Shown here piece by piece: positions 8,051 through 17,156 of a stretch of DNA of 38,469 nt; the stretch's first letter is position 1, and every line of letters begins with the position of its first letter. The translations under genes were made by a program, and so were the position numbers. Location of the stretch: positions 1-38,469 of the forward strand of contig LT649316.1 of the NCBI GenBank assembly GCA_900128395.1, in the 5' to 3' direction. The DNA comes from Stramenopiles sp. TOSAG23-2 (taxonomy: Eukaryota > Sar). Below the pieces are notes generated by a model that was not told the DNA's origin, ran no database searches, and worked only from the letters and a program-made list of their open reading frames with translations.

Positions 8051-9076
8051 ATGTTGAAAAAAAAATTGAAAAAAATGAAAAAATTAAAGAAAAGAAAACG
8101 AAAAGAAAGGAAATTGTTAAATAATAAGCAAAACAATTCTAATCCAAAACGGAGTAAAATTCATCAAAATAATAATAAACCTAATAGAATCGATTCTGAT
8201 TCTGAAAGTAATGATGACAATGTTGAAGATAATAATGTCAACAACAACAATAATAATAATGATAATAATAATAATAACAGAATTGATTCTGATTCAAGTA
8301 GTGATGATGATGACGACGATGATGCTGCACCACCACGTAGACCACTACCTACTACGACAATGACGGAAACTCTACCCAACGAATCCAAAAATCGCCTTGA
8401 TTCTGATTCAGATAGCGATAGTGACGATGCAGCGCCACCAAGGCGAAAACCTGGAATGAAAGATGGTTCTAAAGCTGGTTTAGTACATTTAAAACAGTAT
8501 GAAGAAGATCAAGCTAGAAATGAAAAAAAACGAAATGAATTAGATAAAAAAATATTTAATGATAATCAACCAATGGAAACAATATATAGAGATAAAGATG
8601 GTAACCAATTAAGTGCATCTGCAGCTTTTGAAAAGAAACAAAAGCTGGAAAAAGAGCAAAAAGAATTAGAAAAAAAACAAAAAATTATGAATAACTTGGG
8701 TGCTGTTCAAATGAAAGAAAGTATAAAAAATAAAAAAATGTTTGAAGATATAAAAAAATCTACGTTTTCACGTTATAAAAATGATAAACAATTGCAAAAA
8801 GAATTAAAATCACGACAACGTGTTGATGATCCTATGGCTAAATTTGTACATAATGAAGGCAATAACAGTAGCAGCAGTACTTCAAATATAAAAAATATTA
8901 ACCCAAACAATGTACCATTAAAACAAGCTTTACCAAATCGTTTCAAAATCAAACCAGGCTATAGATGGGATGGCGTTGATCGTGGTAATGGATTTGAAAT
9001 GCGTTTATTGCATTCTATATCGAAAAAAAAGATCGATGAGGAGAGAAAATATGTATACGCCAGTAGAAATATGTAA
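8051..9076 (+). CDS. BUD13: Pre-mRNA splicing factor BUD13/CWC26 (RES complex, 341 aa)
   Basis: Bud13 binds the spliceosome in the RES (retention and splicing) complex. The C-terminal hallmark is clear: DPMAKF, then NRFKIKPGYRWDGVDRGNGFE at about 298-318, near-identical to Bud13 proteins. The central block ETIYRDKDGNQLS followed by a Lys/Glu coiled coil (about 175-260) is also typical. The N-terminal 150 residues are low complexity: a Lys/Leu start, Asn runs and three RIDSDS/RLDSDSDSD repeats, two of them leading into AAPPRR, which resemble the repeated DLSPPR-type elements of animal BUD13. The start is the first ATG and lies 52 bp from the V-ATPase d start. The last 15 codons fall in the first unit of a tandem duplication. 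Confidence 0.93.
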   Translation: MLKKKLKKMKKLKKRKRKERKLLNNKQNNSNPKRSKIHQNNNKPNRIDSDSESNDDNVEDNNVNNNNNNNDNNNNNRIDSDSSSDDDDDDDAAPPRRPLPTTTMTETLPNESKNRLDSDSDSDSDDAAPPRRKPGMKDGSKAGLVHLKQYEEDQARNEKKRNELDKKIFNDNQPMETIYRDKDGNQLSASAAFEKKQKLEKEQKELEKKQKIMNNLGAVQMKESIKNKKMFEDIKKSTFSRYKNDKQLQKELKSRQRVDDPMAKFVHNEGNNSSSSTSNIKNINPNNVPLKQALPNRFKIKPGYRWDGVDRGNGFEMRLLHSISKKKIDEERKYVYASRNM

Positions 9077-9320
9077 AATATCACAGAGTATTATTTCGTC
9101 AAAAATATACGTACACATCATATATAATATGTACATATGTGTGTGTTTCATACTTCGGTACAAAAGATCGATGAGGAGAGAAAATATGTATACGCCAGTA
9201 GAAATATGTAAAATATCACAGAGTATTATTTCGTCAAAAATATACGTACACATCATATATAATATGTACGTATGTGTGTGTTTCATACTTCGGTACAATA
9301 ATATATATATTTTTTTTTTT
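9031..9320. repeat. 145-bp tandem duplication at BUD13 3' end, copies differing by one base
   Basis: Copy 1 (9031-9175) includes the BUD13 C-terminus and stop. Copy 2 (9176-9320) is the same apart from a substitution (GTACATATGT versus GTACGTATGT) and drift at its far end. Confidence 0.92.
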
Positions 9321-9371
9321 AAATACATATCCTCTCGTATGATAATATATAAATTATATATTATAAGAACC

Positions 9372-9429
9372 AGATTATTTCAGTTATTTTATTCTTTTGA
9401 AGAGTAGGAATTATCATGAGTAAATTAAA
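9372..9429. repeat. Dispersed 58-bp repeat, inverted partner at 21601-21658
   Basis: Reverse-complementing this segment gives the sequence at 21601-21658 with two mismatches in 58 bases. The substitutions would change codons in the only shared open frame, so it is probably not coding. It may be a fragment of a small repeat family. Confidence 0.85.
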
Positions 9430-9600
9430 GATCGATGAGGAGAGAAAATATGTATACGCCAGTAGAAATATGTAAAATATCAGAGTATTATTTCGTCAAA
9501 AATATACGTACGTACACATCATATAATATGTGTACGTATGTATGTTTTGATACTTCGGTGCAACAATATCTTTTTTTTTACGAATCGTTCGTACATATTC
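9430..9600. repeat. Diverged third copy of the BUD13 3'-end unit
   Basis: GATCGATGAGGAGAGAAAAT and the following stretch recur here with several small indels and substitutions (for example CACAGAG versus CAGAG and an extra CGTA), followed by a similar poly-T and CTCTCGTA region. The divergence shows an older duplication than the adjacent near-exact pair. Confidence 0.85.
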
Positions 9601-9723
9601 TCTCGTAAGAATATTTTTTTTATGCATACGAGTATTTTTTTATTTTAAAAACAAGAGATTAATACACCCTATTGAAAATATACTAGACACTCAAAATCAA
9701 CACACTATACACCACACGCTTCT

Positions 9724-12700
9724 CTATTTTCCATGCATTGGATGATCTAATGCACGACTGGCATCTTCCAAGGCACCAATGACATGATTGACTCGATGTG
9801 CTGTTTGTGTTAAATGGCTTTCATGTTGTCTACTACGCTCATGATGACGCAATAATTCCTCGTGTGCCGTACTAATATTACCACCAATGTCCGTGCCAGC
9901 ATATGATGAAGGAACAAGTGATTCTGTATAATCTGTCCCAGTCATTATAGAATCAGTATCATATTCACTTACACTAGGGGTCATATCATGATCATCGAAA
10001 CCATCGCCGAAACTATTCAAGAAATCTTCCACATGTTTAGCATGTGCCTCTTCATCATGATTACCTTGTTGTCCTAGATCCATCATGCCATCATCGCCGC
10101 CACCCTCATTATGAGTTTGTTCTAATTGTGCTAATAACCCTTCGAATTCATGATGTTGCATGGCTTGATGTTCATCGCCATCATCTAATCCTAAACCTAA
10201 AGATAAATCTTCCATTCCCGTCATATCGTTAGGATCATGACCCATTGCTGCTAATGCGGCACTAAAATCATCATGTGCATCTTCTGGTGAATTAGCTTCC
10301 GTTGCATCATGTCCATCAAAGCCTAAATTATCTAATCCAATATTATCATCAAATACTTTATCATGTTCTTGTCGCTCCTGCTCTTCCTGTATGGCGTGAT
10401 TAATTATTGTTTTCTCTGTCTCAAATCCTAAATGCATATCTTCTTCATCCTCCTTATGTTTGTCTTTCATAGCTTTTAATTCTTCATCGTGCTGTTGTTG
10501 TAATTTTAACAACGCATTTTTCTTGTTTCGACCGCCAAATTTTTTCTTACTCAATTTTTGTCTTTCTTTTTCCATTTCTTGATCATGAAGTTTTTTCATA
10601 TGATCAAGTTCTACGTCATGCATATCTTTCATTTCCGCAGTTGCTTTTACTTCTGCATCTTTCAGCTGTTTAGCTTCCATTTCAGCTGCGCTTAATTGAC
10701 GCTTCATATCTGCATTTTCCATTTTCGCAACTGTTAAAGAATGCTCGTGCATTTCTTGCTGCCTACTCATTTGAGTTTGTAACATCTCAAGCTTATCATC
10801 ATGTGCTTTTTTCATTTCATCTTGTTGTTCCGCATACATTTTTGCCATTTCTTCTGCTATTCGCTGTTCACTTTGTTGTCGCATTTCTTCACTTTGCTGT
10901 TCAGCCTTTTTCTTTTGGGCCATCATCTTTAAATTAGATGCAAAACCTTTATGTTTATTTGCTTGTAATTGTTGTTGGAGCATTTGTTTTTCTTCATCGT
11001 GACGGGACAATGCATCTTGATGCAATTCTTCATACTCACGCCGCTTGCGCTCTGCTTCTGCATGCCTTCGCTCTGCATCTGCATGTCTACGCGCAAAATC
11101 AGCCTTTTCCTGCTGTTGTCTCTGCAATTCATTTTCCATCATTTGCATTTTGACTTGCATATCTATTTTCTCTTTGCTAGTTGCAGTGGCATTTTTCATT
11201 TTCGAAGCAAATTGTGCTTGTCGCATACTTTGCATTTCTTGTTGCATTCTTTGCATTTCTAATTCTTTTTCTTTTAGTTGATTTTGATAATTACTATGAA
11301 GATGCTGTTTATGTCCTTTATTAAAAAGATTATGAAGTTTTTGTTTACGTTGAAATCGACTTTCCATATCGTCGCCTCCACGCTGTTGTTTTCTACCACG
11401 TTGTGTACCGCGACGATCACCACCAAAACTAGAACCATGGCGATGTTCGATATCACTTTCTACAATACTATGCATTTCTACACCAAAATGAGGTTTTGGT
11501 CGCCTGGCACTAAGATGACGGTGTGGGGAATGTACTCCATCGGTTTCCTCATCATGGCGCCTTAATTTTTCCATAAGTTCTGCTTCATGTAGCAAATCTT
11601 TCTTCTCATATTCATGCAATTTTTCAGCATCAAAATCATCACTATGTCCTAATCCTGACGATCCAAAACTATCAAGGCCAAAACTATCCATGTGGTCATC
11701 AAAATCATCTTCATATTTACTATCATTAAATGAATCGTTTTCAAGTTTTCGTTTATTTGCTTCCCAATTATACAAATGTTCTGCCCGCCTTTTCGTCGCC
11801 AAATCTCTTTTCCTATGATGCAATCGGTATTCCACCCAATTTGCCAAGTGTGGGGAAACACCTGCTTTTTGATCCAATTCTTTGGATCCTCTACCTAATG
11901 TTAAATGATCGTGTAATTTTTTACTACGAGGCAAGGTCCATCCTTTTTGCGCTTGTATACCAGGATCTTCTCCTGTTATTCCGGCTGCCATGCGTGCTGT
12001 ATTATGTTTTTGATTTCTCCCCCCTCTATGAGTTGGTGGGGAACGTGCATTTTTTGAACGAGTGGAAGATGGAGGAGAAGGCCGTATTTTTCCACCTGCA
12101 GAACGCCATGGTGGGTGGCCTTTACCTTCCATACCATCTAAAAACTCAGGATCATCTGGGATAGCTTCTGATACGCCATAATGAGGCCTACCTTTCATAG
12201 TCTGTCCTAATGATAAGTTTGGCATATCAACAGTCGATCCACCTGGAGTTATCGGTACAGGTATTCTATGCCCATGCAAATCATACGTAATTTTGACATA
12301 TTGTTTATAGCTTTGTCCTTGATCAAATCCTTGGTATTTATCTTTCGGCCTTGGTCCCTTTAAATATGGCGATTTTCCACGTGCACCACGGCCACGCCTT
12401 CTCCTGCCTCCGCGCTTTGGCCTTGGCTTTGGCTTAGGCCTTGGTGGGCCAAATACTAACGGGTCTCTATGTGGTGTCGGTTTAGCTCGATCGGGTATAT
12501 CTTCATCATCGGGACTTTTAGAGCCTTTTCCTCTTCGCCGTCTACGCCTCATAGAATTTGTATGAGTTCCTTTCATAAAACTTTTTTTATCCCCCATTTG
12601 TCTTCGTATTTCATTCATCCCATCGACAGTTTTCTTCAATTCGTTTACAGCTTCTGTTTGTACACTTTCAACAGCTTTTTGCAATCCTTCCACAGCTTGT

Positions 12701-13473
12701 TTTACTAATTTTAGCTCTTCAATATGACTTTGCGTGTCTTCTTTCTTCCATTCTGCACGTTCAATTACTTTTTTTTCACGAAGTTTTTCCGTCTCTGCAG
12801 TAGCAGCTATTTTTCGCGCTTGCGCTTGTATAACCGTAACTGCTTGTTCTTTTTTGACTAATTCTTCTTTTTTCTTCTTTGTTTCTTCTTTCGCTACTTG
12901 TATCCTAACTGCCTCTTGAACTTTTTCTGCCGCTTTTTGCTTTTCTTTAAATTCTTTTCTAGCCTTGCGCCCTCGTTCAAGCCTTTGCATTTGTATTGCA
13001 CTTTTATGTTTTATACGTTTTTCGTTTACTTTAATTCTTGCCGCCCTACTCCGTGCTGCGCATTGTATTTTTATCACTTTTTTATCTACTTTATCAACGA
13101 AGTCTATCCATTGTAACACGCGTAGCTTCTCCTCTTGCGTCAATGGGGTGTCTAATTTAGCATGATCCGCTGCTTGTGTGTATATTATATCAGGTATTTG
13201 ATTTTTTTTATCTTGTGGTAAATGTTCCATAATTCTTAAAGTTGCTATTGTTGCTAAAGCCAAAGCTTTATTTCTATCTGTACAAGGGATTATTTTGGCA
13301 CTATGATTGCATAGAAACAATGCTTTCGTCTCAAATGGTGTCGGGCGACGGGTGCCATGCTGTTCATAATCTTTTTCTAGTTGATCGACTAAAGCATTAA
13401 ATTCATGTTGATTTGCAGATTCTAAACCTTGTTGTTTTGCATCTTCTGATATATCGTGCAGTTGTTGCCACAT
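9724..13473 (-). CDS. Large IQ-motif, basic and coiled-coil protein (1249 aa), unknown function
   Basis: A single uninterrupted 3.75-kb frame from an ATG start. Residues 132-149 (IKIQCAARSRAARIKV), about 157-175 (AIQMQRLERGRKARKEF) and about 212-223 (VTVIQAQARKIAA) resemble IQ motifs, which bind calmodulin or related light chains. A strongly basic region follows: RRRRRR at 309-314 and a Pro/Arg/Gly-rich stretch at 343-368 with AT-hook-like PRPKRGGRRRRGRG. The middle is rich in His, Asp and Ser. About 750-1050 is a Met/Gln/Glu/Lys-rich coiled coil, and the C-terminal 200 residues are acidic (Asp/His/Gly). No catalytic domain was recognised. The architecture suggests a calmodulin-binding cytoskeletal, basal-body or flagellar scaffold, but that is inference. 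Several overlapping frames on the plus strand are shadows of this gene. Confidence 0.85.
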   Translation of the reverse strand: MWQQLHDISEDAKQQGLESANQHEFNALVDQLEKDYEQHGTRRPTPFETKALFLCNHSAKIIPCTDRNKALALATIATLRIMEHLPQDKKNQIPDIIYTQAADHAKLDTPLTQEEKLRVLQWIDFVDKVDKKVIKIQCAARSRAARIKVNEKRIKHKSAIQMQRLERGRKARKEFKEKQKAAEKVQEAVRIQVAKEETKKKKEELVKKEQAVTVIQAQARKIAATAETEKLREKKVIERAEWKKEDTQSHIEELKLVKQAVEGLQKAVESVQTEAVNELKKTVDGMNEIRRQMGDKKSFMKGTHTNSMRRRRRRGKGSKSPDDEDIPDRAKPTPHRDPLVFGPPRPKPKPRPKRGGRRRRGRGARGKSPYLKGPRPKDKYQGFDQGQSYKQYVKITYDLHGHRIPVPITPGGSTVDMPNLSLGQTMKGRPHYGVSEAIPDDPEFLDGMEGKGHPPWRSAGGKIRPSPPSSTRSKNARSPPTHRGGRNQKHNTARMAAGITGEDPGIQAQKGWTLPRSKKLHDHLTLGRGSKELDQKAGVSPHLANWVEYRLHHRKRDLATKRRAEHLYNWEANKRKLENDSFNDSKYEDDFDDHMDSFGLDSFGSSGLGHSDDFDAEKLHEYEKKDLLHEAELMEKLRRHDEETDGVHSPHRHLSARRPKPHFGVEMHSIVESDIEHRHGSSFGGDRRGTQRGRKQQRGGDDMESRFQRKQKLHNLFNKGHKQHLHSNYQNQLKEKELEMQRMQQEMQSMRQAQFASKMKNATATSKEKIDMQVKMQMMENELQRQQQEKADFARRHADAERRHAEAERKRREYEELHQDALSRHDEEKQMLQQQLQANKHKGFASNLKMMAQKKKAEQQSEEMRQQSEQRIAEEMAKMYAEQQDEMKKAHDDKLEMLQTQMSRQQEMHEHSLTVAKMENADMKRQLSAAEMEAKQLKDAEVKATAEMKDMHDVELDHMKKLHDQEMEKERQKLSKKKFGGRNKKNALLKLQQQHDEELKAMKDKHKEDEEDMHLGFETEKTIINHAIQEEQERQEHDKVFDDNIGLDNLGFDGHDATEANSPEDAHDDFSAALAAMGHDPNDMTGMEDLSLGLGLDDGDEHQAMQHHEFEGLLAQLEQTHNEGGGDDGMMDLGQQGNHDEEAHAKHVEDFLNSFGDGFDDHDMTPSVSEYDTDSIMTGTDYTESLVPSSYAGTDIGGNISTAHEELLRHHERSRQHESHLTQTAHRVNHVIGALEDASRALDHPMHGK

Positions 13474-14266
13474 TATAATTTATTTAACTGCTAAATATTA
13501 CTAAAGGAACGAAAAGACAAAAATAGTAATATAATAAAAAATGTATCAAACCAACAAAACACCAAGAAAAATATATCTATATACTGTTAATATTGATTTC
13601 AGGATGTATATGTATCAATGTATATTATATATCAAAACAGGGATAATTATGGTAAGTTTGTTTTTTATTTGCTGAAATGACTTGCGTGTAGTATAGTTTA
13701 CATATATACTACAGTCTTTATTATTATTTATAAGTTGTATACAAAGCTGGAAAGTGGGAAGAAAGAAGAAAGTAACAACTAAAAAAAACTTTAACTGCAT
13801 CACCCATCGCCCTATCAATCTTGTTTCTTAGCACTAGTCTAAGCATTTTCATCTAAATCTAAATCTTATGCTATATTTTTATTTGAGGAGGAGGCGTTTA
13901 CCGTATAACGACTTATAACATGGTTTAGGATATTAATTGTGAAATGCTGTTGTTTCGATGTCCACATACTTACTATTTTTTGATATTGTATAATACTATC
14001 CTGTAGCAGCGTTTCTTTACTTATGAAGGGGGGCTTGTATTTGTGTAGAGTATTGGTTTGGCACCCTCGTTAACTCTTATCACATACTATCACTTTGTAT
14101 ATGGGAAAGTCTCCTTCACATTTTTTTTGTCATTTGGTGTTGTAGTGTTGACATGTTACCTGGTAATGTGGTTGACGATACTATCGATATCCTCTCTGTC
14201 GATATTATTTTAATAATCGTCCCGCCCAACAAAATACAATACAATATAATATACAGTATTACTGTA
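13474..14266. other. Divergent intergenic region, about 0.8 kb
   Basis: Separates the IQ protein (-) from the SANT-like gene (+) and so should contain both promoters. It holds AT-rich sequence, short poly-T runs and a small inverted motif CTTAG-CACTAGT-CTAAG near 13830. No gene or RNA was recognised. Confidence 0.45.
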
Positions 14267-14720
14267 TATATATACTATATTTACTCATTTCATATTTTCA
14301 ATCGAACTAGATTATGCTATCATTGTCGTAATAGTATGTATGATACGCTGATTATTTGCGAAAGGAATAGCCAAAAGACATATTACCATCATGACCAACG
14401 AAGATGCCCGAAAATTCAAACAATAATGACGATATAAAAGATAAAGCTGTGTCTTCACCACCAAAATCTCCTGTAAATAAAAAGAGCAATCGTTATATAT
14501 ACTATATTTACTCATTTCATATTTTCAATCGAACTAGATTATGCTATCATTGTCGTAATAGTATGTATGATACGCTGATTATTTGCGAAAGGAATAGCCA
14601 AAAGACATATTACCATCATGACCAACGAAGATGCCCGAAAATTCAAACAATAATGACGATATAAAAGATAAAGCTGTGTCTTCACCACCAAAATCTCCTG
14701 TAAATAAAAAGAGCAATCGT
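14267..14720. repeat. Exact 227-bp tandem duplication at the SANT-like gene 5' end
   Basis: Copy 1 (14267-14493) and copy 2 (14494-14720) are identical and each contains the upstream region, the start codon and the first 30 codons. Only copy 2 joins the full gene. The frame from copy 1 (ATG 14404) is shunted into the second copy's upstream region and stops. This is the longest tandem unit in the window. Confidence 0.95.
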
Positions 14721-17156
14721 AAAGCGAAAAGTGGTAAATCCTCTCCATCGAAGCATAAGTATGACGTACACTATCACGATTGGGAAGACGAGGAAATAGC
14801 AAATTTAATGGCAACTGTAGCGGAAGCCCCAGGTGATCTTGGGCATAAAGCAAAATGGAGATGGATTGCTAAAAATATGATTACTGAACGTGTTTTTACA
14901 TATCACGATTGTCATCATGCTTACAGTAGCCATCAACATCATCTTCAAACAATGAAAGAAGCAGAAATATCGAAACAAGAAGAAGAAGAGAAAGAGAAGA
15001 AACGTTTGGAAGACGAAGCAGCAAGATTGAAGCTAAAGCAAGAAAATTGGAATCTCGCATACCATAAACGATGTCTCAAGTGGATTGAAAATGAAAATTC
15101 ATTTTGTAAAAAGCTAGCTGACTGTAGAAATGCAAATGAACTTTACAATTTCTTACACGATATCATTACAAATAAAAATGATATCAACAATGTAATATAT
15201 CAAATATGCCCATTTAAATGGATTAAATTGGTGGAAGAAAAATGTATACATGATAAAAATATCGAATGGAACGATAATTTATCATTAATTTTTGGTAAAA
15301 TGTTGCATATTTTTGATAATTTTTATTTTGACGGATGTGCTGACAATAAGTTAAATGAATCTGTTAAAAATGCTCGAGAAATATTGGTTGATACATGGGA
15401 TTATGAATCTTCCACTTCATTGTATTTAAACGAAGTAGTTCCATTAGCACAAGGACTTTTTGGTAACAACAACATTGTAAATAATGTTGGCATGGCGCAA
15501 GTAGATTTAAATTGCGCAAGAGTTGAATTAGAGGTTATCAAGGAAAGCACATATGATGAAGCGTTTAGCCCATCTAAAAATTATAAAAATAATGTAAAAA
15601 AAGGACTTGAACATGCATATAAATCTTTTCAATTTTTCAAAAACCTTGTTACAGATCAGTTGAGAAAACATGGTGACGGAGAAGAAGAAGATGCTGGCAA
15701 TGATAATAACGGTCCATATCACCAATCTATTTATTTTTGGTATTTTTATTCCTTTCATATATATTGCAGGGCATTGTATTGTTCAGGTTATACTACTGGA
15801 ATAGGTGCATGGCATACCTCGCGTAAAATACAGCGCACAAATGCTACTACGACGATTGATATTTCAGCGAAAATGGTTGTTGATTCATTTATTGAAAAAG
15901 CTGTAGAGGACAAACAGGTGAAAGAATATAAAAACCGTAGAAGTGTGGAACGAAAACGATTAAAAAGTTTAAATATTGACGACTTGGATACGAAGATTGA
16001 AAAATTAAGAAAAGAATATCGTGCTATAAAAAAAACTATTAAGAAAGTAGGTGCTAGAGCACAAAAAAAATGTGATGAATTAGCACATTTAGTGCGAGAA
16101 ACAGAGGAAGATAAAAAAGTAGTTGTAGCTTTAAATAGACAGGATAAAAATAATTTTGCAAAGCAAGATGCAAAACGTATAATGAAGAAACGAGTTGATG
16201 TTACTGTTGGGGTACGTTTACCCCCAACATTGCGTAATGTAAAAACCGAAATGAAAATGAAAGAGGAAGAAATTAGTGCAAGTGCAAATAAAGTTAGGGA
16301 GGAAGTGGACAACGCATTTACTCCACGTTGCAATGATTTTGAACTAGCAAAGAAATATTTTACAAACTGTTTACAATTATACAATAGTAATGAAATACAT
16401 GTTGATATAATAGATGGCTTTAAAGTAGTAAAGGAGAAAGAAGAAAGCGAAGGTAAAATGAACGATATAAATGACAACGTTGGGGTAAAAGACGAGAATG
16501 ATACAAATTCTACTATTGCCAAAAAGATACCAAATACAGAGACAATAGGGAATGCAATAATAGAAGAAGATTTGGTTTTAATTGAAAAATATCGAAATAT
16601 GTATTTAACAAATTACCATAAAGCTTTAATACATGCTGATATTGGACGTATGAATTATTATGTAGCCGTTGTTGCAGAAGCCGAAGGTTTAAGTATAACA
16701 GGGTATAAATTGGAACCTACATATTGCTATAAAGTCGCAATAGCGAATTATAATAAAGCAATGAATACATTTGAATCCAACGGTACATCATTATGCCCGG
16801 TATTTGCAATAATGTGTGAAGATTTAGCTGAAGTTTATTCTAGAAGAAAAGACTGGGGTGATCAAAGCGAGGCATTTACACTTTGCACTAAAGCTGCTGT
16901 TATATGGGATACCTTAGGCGAATACGATAAAAAAGATCATGTAATGGAGCAAGCAAGGTTATATAGTATGTATACCATCGATGATAATGCTGTCAAGGCA
17001 TATTTGCAGTTCCAAAAAGAAATGAGAAAGTTAAAAATTGAAGATTTAGAAGGCCCAGAAGAACGTAGAAGAAGGATAAAGTTAGGATTAGATAAGGAGG
17101 AGGAACAAGAAGAAGGGGAACAGTGTAATAATAAAGAAGGATCTAAAAAAAAGTGA
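14631..17156 (+). CDS. SANT/Myb-like and coiled-coil protein with TPR-like C-terminus (841 aa)
   Basis: Not recognised as a named family. Residues 48-100 (DWEDEEIANLMATV, then KWRWIAKNMI) have Trp spacing like a SANT/Myb-type helix bundle. A Glu/Lys coiled coil follows at about 107-140. The central part has no known domain, then a Lys-rich coiled coil occurs at about 420-560. The C-terminal third (about 640-800) contains TPR-like helices (YHKALIHADIGRMNYYVAV, YKVAIANYNKAMNTFE, AFTLCTKAAVIWDTLGEYDKKD). An upstream ATG at 14618 opens an 11-codon out-of-frame uORF overlapping the start. At 15740-15769 the sequence GTATTTTTATTCC...TTGCAG looks like a 30-nt in-frame intron inserting ten aromatic residues. 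The stop overlaps the convergent transporter gene by 14 bp. Confidence 0.8.
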   Translation: MPENSNNNDDIKDKAVSSPPKSPVNKKSNRKAKSGKSSPSKHKYDVHYHDWEDEEIANLMATVAEAPGDLGHKAKWRWIAKNMITERVFTYHDCHHAYSSHQHHLQTMKEAEISKQEEEEKEKKRLEDEAARLKLKQENWNLAYHKRCLKWIENENSFCKKLADCRNANELYNFLHDIITNKNDINNVIYQICPFKWIKLVEEKCIHDKNIEWNDNLSLIFGKMLHIFDNFYFDGCADNKLNESVKNAREILVDTWDYESSTSLYLNEVVPLAQGLFGNNNIVNNVGMAQVDLNCARVELEVIKESTYDEAFSPSKNYKNNVKKGLEHAYKSFQFFKNLVTDQLRKHGDGEEEDAGNDNNGPYHQSIYFWYFYSFHIYCRALYCSGYTTGIGAWHTSRKIQRTNATTTIDISAKMVVDSFIEKAVEDKQVKEYKNRRSVERKRLKSLNIDDLDTKIEKLRKEYRAIKKTIKKVGARAQKKCDELAHLVRETEEDKKVVVALNRQDKNNFAKQDAKRIMKKRVDVTVGVRLPPTLRNVKTEMKMKEEEISASANKVREEVDNAFTPRCNDFELAKKYFTNCLQLYNSNEIHVDIIDGFKVVKEKEESEGKMNDINDNVGVKDENDTNSTIAKKIPNTETIGNAIIEEDLVLIEKYRNMYLTNYHKALIHADIGRMNYYVAVVAEAEGLSITGYKLEPTYCYKVAIANYNKAMNTFESNGTSLCPVFAIMCEDLAEVYSRRKDWGDQSEAFTLCTKAAVIWDTLGEYDKKDHVMEQARLYSMYTIDDNAVKAYLQFQKEMRKLKIEDLEGPEERRRRIKLGLDKEEEQEEGEQCNNKEGSKKK

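Noticed and set aside
8970-9407. 145-aa plus-strand frame over the BUD13 3' repeats
   Set aside because: Repetitive translation of the duplicated noncoding unit in another frame than BUD13.
10044-13165. Many plus-strand frames of 60-144 aa opposite the IQ protein
   Set aside because: Antisense shadows of a long, compositionally biased coding region.
14404-14664. 86-aa frame starting in copy 1 of the SANT-like gene duplication
   Set aside because: A truncated repeat of the gene's first codons that runs into the second copy's upstream region.
15788-16522. 244-aa minus-strand frame within the SANT-like gene
   Set aside because: Ser/Phe-rich antisense of a Lys/Glu coiled coil, with no domain recognised.
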